Positions 48,169 to 58,366 of a stretch of 64,000 nt of DNA are shown piece by piece. Within the stretch, counting starts at the first letter, position 1; each line of letters starts with the position of its first letter. The DNA is from Stenocarpella maydis (Eukaryota; Ascomycota; Sordariomycetes; Diaporthales; Diaporthaceae), in NCBI GenBank assembly GCA_002270565.1, contig NQMI01000161.1, positions 1 to 64,000 of the forward strand. The letters are read 5' to 3'. The notes under the pieces are model-generated. The model worked only from the letters and a program-made list of their open reading frames with translations. It was not told the DNA's origin and searched no databases. The translations under genes and the position numbers were made by a program.

Positions 48169-51100
48169 ATTCACTGGTTGAGGACGACCGGGGCGCAAAG
48201 TCGATTGAACTGCACAGGCCTGCCAACATGGAGATACTCAGCGTTCATTCAGTCGACAGCAGCAGCACATGAGATGCGGGTGGCCATTTCAGCCCACGGA
48301 GCGAGATGTAGTAAACACTTCTTTGTTGAGCGCTTGCAGCCAATGTTGCTCCGTTTTCGGCAACAGAAGTACATTAGAAGAGCGTCAGTCTTTGTTGACC
48401 GTGGCGGACAGAGCTTTGTTTATCCGTTGCATATATGTGACATGAGATTTCCTGAAACACAGGAATGGCATCAGGCATCCCTCAATTCCTTGCCACTCTA
48501 CCCATCTCCCGTTTTGGGGTGGCAACAGATGACCCGCGTGCCTTTCTGCCCAGGCATCCCTGAGATCCTGCGGATGGCAGCCATTTCGTTGGTATTGTGG
48601 CTTGCTAACTACCTATGGCGGATCTTTTAATTTTTCTGCAAGGGGAAATTGTGACCGCATAAAGGACAAAACCGACTAACTATGTAACATATAGATTACG
48701 AAGAAGGTGGTCGGATTTCATCTGCAAGCCACATGTGGTACAATAGACTCTCATATAGAATCTGACCACGATTACGTTCCTGCAGAACAACTAGTCAGAT
48801 GCCTCCCCGGCTCTGGGCCATCAATTTCAACGTAGATATCTGGACTCACTCCGGCAATGGTGGGTATGTTCCGGAGCGGATCTCGGAACTTAGGATATAT
48901 TATGAACTAGTCAATGGCAAGGGCAAGGAACGAGAGCGCGGTGGCGCTTGCGTAAGGTCTTCTTAGAGTTAGGTCTGGTGCAATAGGTGGTCGAAACACG
49001 GATACGAGATAGCCCAGAACCCCACCAAATGCTAGGAGCTTGAGCAGGAATAGCTCGAGTGCGCGTGCGGGATTCATGTTTCTGTAATAATTCGCCAGCC
49101 TAATTACCGTATGACATAGGTCTGCCTTAAAACCTTGACGGCAGTCAGCAAGGTCTTTGGTCTTTATTGAAGCCTGGAGCCGAGATCCAGCCTGAGAACA
49201 TGCGAGCTCGCTGCCCATCACAAGTCGACCCCAACTCAGTGTGCCTCGGCAGACTGGTGAAACATCTGAATGGATGCTGAGGCCGCCGCACTCCCCCACT
49301 AGTATCTAGGAGGACCCTTGGCGATACACGTCTAACACAAGCTCGTACGGAATTACCTTGTAGGGCACGACGCACGTGCTTAATCCGAGAATCATCACAT
49401 AGATAGTGCAGCGCACGTGAAAGTCAACTTCGCAGTGCGCTCACAGCGAGGCACAATTCGGCCTTGGGAATACTGCACTAATGACGCGTAACCAGGCGGC
49501 GTCATGAAGAGGCACCCGCTTACCCGGTCCTTCGAGGATATTCAAGTTACGTGTGATTTTCATGGTGTCCTTCAAGTAGAGGCTTTATTGATTGGTCAGT
49601 GCAGTGCTAGTACCTACCAAATACGGCCCGACAAATCTCAAGATGTAAGCAGCTTATGTTGCTCTATGTTCTTTTGCCGCGCACGACACCACTATAACTA
49701 AAAATAGAAAGTGGAGTGTCCGTTCAGGGAGCTGCTACTTAGCCTTTGGAGGAATGGTTGCGGCCAAACCTTGGAACGGAATTCGAGGTATTCTTCCCTA
49801 GAGCTTTGCACCCCGCCCCCGCTCTTGCCTTCCTTGCTCTGGGTCCCGTCTGTTCGCGTGGTGAACGGGTTAGTTATTGTGCCGTAATCCTACCTCAACA
49901 CTGCTAAATGAAAGGAAAAACGCGGCTCTGCACTGCAGTCAACGATTCTTTAGCTGTGAATATCTTATGCCAAGAACAGGTAAACCGATTCAAGCATTAC
50001 CTAGGTAGGAAGTATACATCCGCATCCTTTCTTATTACTAAGTCCCCAAGAGGCCAGCCCTGCGCCCAGAATAGTCATAATTGGGGAAATCTTGCAGCCC
50101 AGTGGCTTGAGCCACATGACATAGCCTTGTCCTCGTACTTCAGTTGCCATCTGGTACATGTCTGTAAGGGCTGAGACACGTGAGAAGCCCTACATAACTA
50201 CAATGAAGAAAACACCGGCGGATAGAAAGATCTTCCACGCCCGTCCGGAGCGCGGGGACAGCCAGCTACGAGGAGAGGCCCCAGAGGAGACGGGGCCACG
50301 AACACGCCTGTGGGCCGTCGCCACAATTATCGGTGATTATTAGTCTAAAAGCAGAACCTTGTCACAAGCTGTCAGCGCTGGATGAGCTCCACTCATAGCC
50401 TGAGACTGCTGTTCAAAGGATCACGCTACGCCGCCCCGAGTGTCTCCGCGAGAGGCCATCCAGGCCAGGTGAAGTAGCTCGGTGACCGCGGATTGCGAGA
50501 CGGTTAATACGGCTCCGCATCTTGAAGCAAACCGTGGATAGTTAATGAGACATCTGCTGTAGCATTGTTATTCTAAATACAGCACACTAAGTATCTTTTC
50601 AAATAGTCTTCAATCAAAGCAAATCAAAGATCTATATAACCTAAAGGTGATTAAAGAACGGAAGAAGACTAACCATTAATTGAATGACATGAGAAATAAT
50701 GTGGGCCTGGCCAACTTATTCCTACCAGCCGGGCCCTGCCCCGAACTTGCCAGCACCCGGCCCCGGGCCCCTCTCGCCGCGGCCCGGTTTTTCATCCTAT
50801 ATCTTACCCATAAGGTTAGCATCTACTTTGACCCCAGCCGGCATCAGAGTTCCAGGGATAGGGCTTGTTGGATCCTCTGCCAATCCTTGCCAATGACGCC
50901 TCCTCAAACACTCACTGGACATGAGCACTGAACACGGGACTGTGTCGGTCTGAATATTCCGCCGCCCACTCCGCTCCTAGTTGTGTCCGTCCTCCAATAC
51001 ACGTGCAACTTCACCGCCGAGGCCCGGCCGTCCCTACATGCTTGAGACAAGTGCAGCTTGGTATAAGGGCGTCTACACCCGCCTGTTGTTGCTCACGATC

Positions 51101-51286
51101 GACAATAGTGACTAGAAACCCTTTGCTCTTGTCCCCACGAGGCGCCGCCATCCAGCCATCCTCTACCATTCACCATCCCCCACGGGGGACCCGCTGCCGA
51201 TTGCATCTGTCTGTCTTACGCACAGCACACACACAAGCCGCTCAGTCATATCCTCTGGGCACGCGTTGGCGGCAGCCACATGCACA
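48169..51286. other. Intergenic, no gene supported
   Basis: Contains the presumed promoter of the USP-like gene at the left and of the P450 gene at the right (CT-rich and CA-rich segments at about 51100-51280). About 50520-50700 is AT-rich. Short frames such as 48907-49299 (-) and 49908-50174 (+) have no recognisable content. One repeat copy lies near 48.6 kb. Confidence 0.5.
48560..48690 (+). repeat. Dispersed non-coding repeat, copy 4 (partial)
   Basis: The right-hand core reads GGGAAATTGTGACCGCATAA, close to GGGAAATTATGACTGCATTA at about 35.8 kb and GGGAGTTGTGACCGGATTAA at about 36.5 kb. The left part is poorly conserved. Confidence 0.4.
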
Positions 51287-53126
51287 ATGACGCACATCTC
51301 TGTTGTCGGCGCACTGCTTGTTAGCGTGTCCTATGCCGTCTTCCGCATACTAAGCCGCATCGTTGAATCGCGCAGACAGGCCGCGAAAGCCCGAGAGCTA
51401 GGCTGCAAGGACCCGCCGTCTGAACCCAACCGGTTGCCATTTGGGATAGATGCCATCAAGAGGGCTCTGCGGGCTGACGAGGAGAAGCTGTTCTTGGAAT
51501 TCATGCAGGATCGTCATGGTGCGATGGGCGTCAATACCTGTAAGCCCGCGACAGACACCCGTGATTTCTACAACTTGCCCTAGGTGCTTGGGCGGTGGCC
51601 GCCCCTGTTTGCGGCTGCTAATGGACGTTAAATTCATCTACTACTTCAGGGAGGTATTCCATACTCGGCCAAACAAACATCATCACCATGGATCCCAGAA
51701 ACCTGCAAGCGATCCTGGCATCCAGCTTCGGAACTTTTGACCTCGGACCCCAACGAGCGGGCATGTTCTGGCCGATGCTCGGAAATGGAATCTTCACCCA
51801 GAGCGCCCAGGACTGGAAAAAATCGCGTGAGCTCATGCGGCCGCAGTTTACCCGCGATCAGGTCAGTGACCTAGAACTTGAGGAGAGACACCTGCAGAAC
51901 ATGATGAGCGCGCTGCACGAAAGGATACAGCCAGATGGTTGGACGAACCTGGTCGACCTGCAGGTCCTCTTCTTCCGCCTCACACTAGACTCTGCGACCG
52001 AATTCCTGCTCGGCGAGTCCGCAGACTCACAGCTGCAGCACATCCCCGGGTACAGGTTAGCTACTAGAGCCCCCTTCTTACCTGCTTAGGAATAACATAT
52101 CCCCCCCCTCCCGGAGCCTAGTATTTCTTGAAGGCCATGGCCACACTGTTCGCATGAAACTTCTTGCATGGTTCTTTGAGAGCTGACTCTCGCTGCTCCA
52201 CCAGCAAGAAGCTCAACTCGGCCGAGGACATCCATAACATCGACTTTGCCTTCCACTTCGACAGAGGTCAGGCGGCAATTGCTACGCGTGCACGTTTTGG
52301 GCCTCTTTACTGGGTTTACAATTCGGCACCCTTCCGCGAGTCGGTCAGGCAATGTAACATGTTCATGGACCACTATGTCAAACGCGCACTGAAGAAGGAC
52401 CTGCGCGAGAATGCCGCCGAGCAAAAGGGCAATCCAAAATACGTCTTTCTGGATGCCCTTGCGGAGCAGACGCAAGACCCCGTGGAGCTGCGCTCGCAGC
52501 TGATGCACATACTGCTGGCAGGCCGCGACACGACCGCCTCAATGCTCGGCTGGCTCTTCTACCTGCTGGCCCGCGACCCCGCCCGCTACAAGAAGCTGCG
52601 CGACACCGTCGTGGAGGAGTTTGGGACCTTCTCCCGCCCCAGGGAGATCACCTTTGCCCGGCTCAAGGCCTGCCAGTACCTGCAGCAGTGCAACAACGAG
52701 ACGCTGCGCCTGTACCCGGTCGTGCCCATCAACAGCCGCTGGGCCTACAACGACACCGTGCTGCCGACCGGGGGCGGGCCCAACGGCACCGACCCGGTCT
52801 TTGTGCCCAAGAATACTGCCGTCGACTATTGTGTCTACATTATGCACCGCCGCAGGGACATCTGGGGCCCTGATGCGGACGAGTTCAGGCCGGAGCGGTG
52901 GGAGGGCCGCAGGGTCGGCTGGGACTTCCTCCCCTTCAACGGGGGGCCCAGGATCTGCCTGGGCCAGCAGTTCGCACTGACCGAGGCGAGCTACGTGACC
53001 GTGCGCCTGCTGCAGCGGTTCGATGCCATCGAGAACCTCGAGACGGACCCTGTGCCCAGGCAGAATCTTACGTTAACGAGCTGCAGTGCGAATGGTGTCA
53101 AGGTCAGGATGCATGCGGCCGCTTAG
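51287..53126 (+). CDS. Cytochrome P450, CYP52-like (alkane/fatty-acid hydroxylase type)
   Basis: Exons 51287-51539, 51650-52055 and 52205-53126 (introns 110 and 149 bp) encode 526 residues, the usual length. An N-terminal anchor (VVGALLVSVSYAVFRIL) places it in the ER membrane. Family marks in order are: a DPRNLQAILAS..F.TFDLG region typical of CYP52 and its relatives; the I-helix oxygen-binding AGRDTTAS; ETLR in the K helix; FRPERW; and the haem loop PFNGGPRICLGQQFAL with ligand Cys471. CYP52 enzymes hydroxylate the omega end of alkanes and fatty acids with NADPH and P450 reductase. The intron 2 donor, GTTAGC, is slightly weak but keeps the frame. The phenolic acid decarboxylase gene follows 744 bp downstream on the same strand. 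Confidence 0.92.
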
Positions 53127-53869
53127 TCATAGTTGAACATCTATTTGTGAATGAAGTCTGACTTGTGCAATCCAAACGGCCCTGAAAATCTAGAGCATTC
53201 GATCTTAATTTAGGCGGGCGTTCGGCGAGGTCATGTTGCTGTCCGAGAATGTTGTACAGCTTCCGTTGAAGAGAACAAGTGTCGTGAATTAGTAGTATAA
53301 AGTTAATAAAATTAATCTTATCCTCGCAATAGTAACGCAACTTCTAAACACGTGTTGTCAGGTCCTATGAGGCAACACGTTGTCCCGCGAAAGTTTAAAG
53401 GAAAGGGGAGGGGGAAAAAAGGAGCATGAGTGGGCGTTGAGACCTCCGTTGTGGAACATTACTCGAGAGTTCTCGTGACCCCGTGGTGTGATCTCACGCA
53501 TGGCGGATGAACAACGTGCAACTGTGGATCCCATAGTGCAATGCACTCGCTGCCGTAACGCGGCGTTCTCCGTTGAGCACTTACAAGCCGTTTCTCGAAA
53601 TCAGTAACTATAAAAGACGTCTTGATCCCGACGTCCAGCAACGGCAAGCTACCTAACAAAATCAGAACACTCAGATGACAAGCTAGAGAACCCGTCCCAT
53701 CAAGCACTACGTCACGACTCACGGACTAAGTACGCCACCGTGATTTCAACCACGTCGAAGGACAACGAAACAAGGAATCATCCATCTCCAGCCTGAGCCG
53801 AACAAGAATCCATACTTCTCAACCCCCCGTGGCCAAAGAAAAAATAGACCTCACAACCACCACACCAAC
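53127..53869. other. Intergenic between P450 and phenolic acid decarboxylase
   Basis: The first half contains the P450 3' flank, AT-rich at about 53270-53330. The second half is the presumed decarboxylase promoter and leader. No gene was recognised. Confidence 0.5.
53609..53616 (+). promoter_or_regulatory. Candidate TATA box of the phenolic acid decarboxylase gene
   Basis: TATAAAAG occurs about 260 bp upstream of the ATG at 53870, followed by a C/A-rich leader without ATG near the start. Position and sequence fit a fungal core promoter; there is no experimental support. Confidence 0.4.
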
Positions 53870-54490
53870 ATGTCATTGCCCAGGTTCCTGACCAACACCC
53901 CCCTTGACCCGACCTTCGAGCGGGACATCCGGGACACCCACCTCATCTACGACTATGACGCACAGGACGCGAGCGGGAACCCGGAGAAATGGCGCTATGA
54001 GATGTGGTTCTTCTCCGAGGACAAGATCAACTATGCCATCCACGGCGGGCCCATGGCAGGCAGGATAAACTACCAGACATGCCAGTACCAATGCATCCGC
54101 CCGGGTGAGCTCTGGCAGTGCTCATGGCTCGAGTACGTTAACCCCCCCCCCCCAGCTGGTCTCATCCACGTTCGCGGACACCCCATCGGTTGAAGTGTGC
54201 TGACCCGGGTGCGTGCTGGCAGGGAGACCGGGACAGTCTGCTCTCTGGTATACGACATCCCGAAGCGCAAGATCTCGACTCTGATTTCCTTCTCAAAGGG
54301 CCACTGGGAGCACCCCCTGGAGGCACATGGCGACAAGAGGAGGCCCGAGGACTTTGAGCGCTGGAGGGGCCTCGCCAGGATGGGGACCCAGGCGGAGAGG
54401 CTCATGCTCTCCGAGCAGGCGGACATCAAGGAGGTATTCAAGGGCGCAGGCGAGCTGTTGCCCATCGAGCGGGACGCTGTAACGATATGA
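53870..54490 (+). CDS. Phenolic acid decarboxylase (PAD family)
   Basis: Exons 53870-54132 and 54223-54490, with a 90-bp GTACGT..GGCAG intron in phase 2, encode 176 residues, the family length. Conserved marks of the lipocalin-like PAD barrel are present: YDYDAQ..W.YEMWF, AIHGGPMAGR, YQCIRPGELWQ, and across the splice junction SWLE|ETGTVCSLVYDI, then SFSKGHWEHPL..HGDKR and a helical C-terminus. The enzymes need no cofactor and convert p-coumarate, ferulate or caffeate to vinyl phenols plus CO2, a way to detoxify plant hydroxycinnamates. No signal peptide is present, so it is cytosolic. The intron contains a 12-bp poly-C tract. Horizontal transfer is possible for this family, but base use here matches the neighbours. 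Confidence 0.88.
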
Positions 54491-54762
54491 GCTGGGATGT
54501 GACCTTAGAGTCTTCCTGTCTTCAGTAATTAGATTATACATGTATACCAACCGTTAGATGTAGTACGGATGTCCATATTCATCTGCAAAGCCGCTGTGAT
54601 ACATGGTGAATTGATTGGCATACCTAGATGGGTGGTGCGTGAAGCGGAATTCCGCTGCGACTTATATCGCCACTGGCCGATCCATGCTCGAGGATTCTGA
54701 ACGGATCAGCTTAGTTGAACGTAGTAAAAATAGACTGTAGGCCGCTGGTTCAATTATCAGCC

Positions 54763-55343
54763 CTAATCTCTACACTCAATTGCCAGCCTCTCCTTGCGGA
54801 TGGCATTGGGGAAACGCGCGAGAAGTGACGGCGGGGCGTCCTCAACCTTGTGGATTGCACCGCGAGGGAACTTGACGGTAATGCGATGCTTATCGCAGGG
54901 AAGCACCTTGCCGCTAGCCACAGCACGGTCCACTGAGACCCGAAGTCAGCTCTGATCTTATGCCATCCTGAGCAGCAGGTACGGGTCCAAGACTTACATT
55001 AATGGCGGATGCCGAAGCTAGAAGCCTTGTTTGCAGCTTGGTCGAGGGGGAACTCGAGTTGGAATCCCATCCAGTGGCTGGTGTTGATAACTCTGCAGGC
55101 GACCAGTCGCGCGCCAATCTTAGAGACCGTGCCAAGTGCTTTGCCACTCGCGATGATGGCGCCTGCTGGGTTTCCGACCAGGACAGCGCAATCTTTAGCC
55201 CATGTCTTGGGTGCTGCTGGGGCTGGGGCTGGCTTGGCTGACGAGCTGCTGCTGGTGTCGCCAGGTGACTGGGGGATGTTGCTAGTCATTTTGGAGGAGG
55301 GGGAGGAGGAGGGGTTTGGGTTGTTAATGTTCTGCTGAGACAT
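54763..55343 (-). pseudogene. Unknown protein gene with an in-frame TAA next to its splice donor
   Basis: The start ATG 55343 opens a frame (minus) with a Ser/Pro/Ala-rich disordered N-terminus and then a compact segment (KDCAVLVGNPAGAIIASGKA, SHWMGFQLEFPLDQAANKA). It meets TAA at 55001-54999, one base before a perfect GTAAGT donor at 54997. Splicing 54998 to 54932 (acceptor TCTCAG) keeps that frame and gives another good segment (ASGKVLPCDKHRITVKFPRG.. ending RDstop at 54763): 172 codons with a single internal stop. CAA to TAA is one C-to-T change. Either the gene is a fresh pseudogene, or the short product of about 114 residues (ending GIRH) is used, or the stop is read through. I recognise no family. 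The exon 2 frame is too coherent to be chance. Confidence 0.55.
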
Positions 55344-55410
55344 GACGGATGATAAATTTGACGTGGGGGGGGCGGGATAGGGACCGAGGAACCCGATTGC
55401 AACGGCAAGG

Positions 55411-55604
55411 CCGAGCAAAAGTACCAGCCTTCTAAGAGAACTGGTGGTAGGATCCAAAGTCCATCAAACTCACCCTGCTGCCTATAACAAGCAGTCTTCC
55501 ACCCGCTTTAGCTGACTCATCTATAAACACCTAGCAACTAGGCCTTCCCCTAAAAGCAAATTGCTGAAGCAAAAGTACCAACCTCCTAGGAGAATTGGTG
55601 GCGG
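55411..55604. repeat. Pair of ~40-bp direct repeats
   Basis: Copy 1 (55411-55450) and copy 2 (55565-55604) share GCAAAAGTACCA(G/A)CCT and GAGAA(C/T)TGGTGG, differing mostly by transitions. They lie 154 bp apart just upstream of the gene with the internal stop. Confidence 0.75.
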
Positions 55605-55739
55605 TTGAGAAGCCAGCTTTCGGTGCGTAGTGAATCGTGGAGTGGTCCGCATCAGCAGGGCTTCCGAGCAGCTCCTACCTACTATTAAAGAAAAGGGAAA
55701 AGATAGACCCGAAGCTATTACAACCTAAACGACAAGAGA

Positions 55740-56243
55740 ATTCATTGCTTCAGGCAGCAACAAATATGCTTAAGGCGCCGGTTGGGGAAAGAAAAGAGGA
55801 AAACAGAAGAAGCAACCCAAAAAGATGCGATGGAGTTTTGGCACCTTGTGTGTAAGGCAGAGCAAGAACCCGGTGATGACCTGGATCACTGCAGGGAGTC
55901 GACTTCAGGTTGAGATTCATGCCTGTGGTTACGGAGAGGATAGAGGAATGGTGAAAACCAGGTTGATGGCGATTATGAGGAAGGTGAGCTATACCGGCAT
56001 TGCAAGGTTATAAATCTCTAGGAACACAACCGAGAGCATAATCGCCAGCAATTGCGAAAGTGCTTGGAACCAGGAGATTCGATGTTCCTATTAAGAAGTG
56101 CTTTAAACAGTGGCCCGCAAGTGCTCGTCAATAACCACCCAATATTTGGCCATGCAGGATACAACAAGTTTGGGGGATGCCTCTTCGAGAAACGAGCAGT
56201 ACGAGGAGGTTCTAGCACCCTGACGGCTGCAATGCCATTTTGA
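55740..56243 (+). pseudogene. Relic coding frame with three C-to-T-type stops
   Basis: One frame reads through with no indel from about 55740 to a TGA at 56241-56243, with pieces like DAMEFWHLVCKAEQEPGDDL and QQLRKCLEPGDSMFLLRSAL. It is broken by TGA (about 55911) and two TAG codons (about 55941 and 56019). Each could come from CGA or CAG by one C-to-T change. I do not recognise the protein. It may be a RIP-damaged mobile-element or gene copy. Confidence 0.35.
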
Positions 56244-56984
56244 CATGCCGCACACAAGACACAATTCATAATGCTTAAATCTCTCGAGCGCCATCTCGCT
56301 CATCCATAACAGCATCACCATTTTCGACAGTGTGTTGGGCTCCAGTGTTGGAACTCGACATTGCTAATGCATGTACACTGGTGCAGCCTGCACGGTGCTC
56401 CAGGTGCTGGCTGCACCTTCCTGAATATTCAACATTGGAGACATGACCACGCGCTCCGGTGCCGTCATGGCACCTTGCGAAGAGAGACGGTCTGCCATAA
56501 TACCCTGTGTCCATTGCTGAGCTTTATTTCTCTTTTCTCTTTTCTCTTCACAGAGGTCCCTATGTTGCTTGCATCGGCCCCGGCTTTTGCAAGTAATATT
56601 ATGCAAGAATACCCATTTAGATAGCCTCATATGTGGAAGCAGTCTTTAGATCTTGACCGGTTCTCTCGGGAGATTGGTCCTGTTGCTTGTCGAACTTGAT
56701 CTGGGCGCTGTGGAAGCAACTTTGTTTTGCCGGTGTGGTTGTCGTAAGCGCTCACCTCTTCATTTGTATCTCCTCTCCCTCCTCTCCTCTCCTCCCCCCC
56801 TCCTCCTCCTCCTCCTCTTCTTCTCCCTCCGCGTCACGGAAGGGTGTTTGAGGTCCAACACCGGATAGGTCTCTGAGGAGACCAGTACCTTCGTTTGGCT
56901 TGCCAATGAAAGGACCTGAATCACAATCCCAAATTGTGGTTGGAAGATCAGCGGGATTGATCCCGGATGTAGGCAGCTCAATGA
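56244..56984. other. Intergenic
   Basis: No gene is supported. A CT-rich microsatellite of the CTC/CTT type lies at about 56770-56830. Confidence 0.5.
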
Positions 56985-57711
56985 TTATATTATGGTACCC
57001 TTGCTGAGTCCTGCCTTCCTATAGACCCCAAAAAACCTCGGGGGGCGACCGCCAATTATTCCGCCAATTACTATGCTCTCGTTCCAGACGTTGAGGGTGA
57101 CGAATTGCCGGATCAAGTCTTCCCACTCCCGGCCTCAAGACAGTCGAGTCTCCGCCAGAGAAAAACGGCCCACGATGTCAATGATGACTATGGCGACGAT
57201 GATGACGAGCCCCTTCCCCAGCAACGTCCGCCACATAAGCGAGCCCGGGTCACAAAAAGACAATCCCCTCTGGCCAAAGGCGACGACAGGGACGGCAAAG
57301 TGGGAAATGTTCCGGATGTCCCTCCCAACCCAGAGCTTCCAAGTGACAATATCGCCTTCCCTGACGACTTCCCCGACGATTTGGAGGATCCGTTCGAACA
57401 AGAATGGGACCAATACTTTGCCGCGGAATTGTGTGACCTTGAAGATGACAGTGTCAGTGACGCGGAGTGACGAAGAGCAAGCGTACGTGTAGAATGATGA
57501 ACACTTCGCCGCAGTGACCGCTAGTGAAACCAACGGCGACTCCTTCCTGCCCATGTTCCTTGACCGAACCGCAAGGCTCGATAAGGACTACCCTGATGTC
57601 GAGTCGTTCCTGCAGGACAACAAACCAGCCATTCGGGATTTCGAGACAATTGTTACATCAGCCTGTCGATTTGAACACAAATGCTCTCAGTCCATCCCTA
57701 GGAGAGCATAG
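56985..57711 (+). pseudogene. 5'-incomplete gene fragment, acidic low-complexity protein
   Basis: A frame open from 56985 (just after a stop, with no ATG) reads IDPKKPRG, a Tyr/Asn stretch and then an acidic, Asp/Pro-rich segment (DDYGDDDDEPLPQ and DDFPDDLEDPFEQEWDQYF). A GTGACG donor at 57457 and a GCAG acceptor at 57514 would join it to a second open piece containing FLPMFLDRTARL and ending at TAG 57711. The composition resembles linkers of retrotransposon polyproteins, but no integrase, reverse transcriptase or protease motif is visible. It may equally be the last two exons of a host gene whose 5' end has decayed. Confidence 0.3.
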
Positions 57712-58366
57712 TTAAATAAAAGTACGATAAAGTGAGTACTGATCAAGCAGTGCCAGGTGACAGTGCATACCTAGCACTGAATGTACGATGGCGGCGCTGT
57801 ACTACGTTACATTCAAATGTTCCAGGCTAACAACGGCTACAAAGCGGGGAAGTCTTTTGACAAAGTTCGCCCTCGTGATGCAGGGACCAAGAGGTGGGGA
57901 TCCTTTCCCCAGAGTGACTCGGTCAAGACTGGACCGATGATACATGGGACGCAACCAACGGTTCTAACAGCCGGGAGGGGTTAATAGGACCAGGCCGGGG
58001 CCCCAGGAGACGAATACCACCCTGAGGACAAAATGCCAGAAAGCCCAATCCCCGCCATGCACGATGCTGCATGGGCTATCAGTGTCCATCTCAGATACCC
58101 AATCAACGGCTGGCTTTGGGTAGCAATGGTAGGGTGAAAGCGGAAAAGATGGGCTGGCAGTACTACAAAGTATCCGGTGATACGGGTGGGACCTCTGGTT
58201 CCAACCGCAAATGTAGATAAGTTTTGTCATCTCCCGGTCTCTCCTGCGATACCTAAAGCTGATTTCCGTACACCGTGGTGAATGAGGCTTGTCTGCCGGT
58301 GTTTAAAACCACACGAGCCGTCAAGATTCCGTTGTCCTGGACTTGCCCGACAGGCAGTCTCCCAGC

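Noticed and set aside
52056..52204. Continuing the P450 exon 2 frame past 52055
   Set aside because: The frame stops at 52089 and the conserved continuation resumes at 52205 in a compatible phase, so an intron is the better reading.
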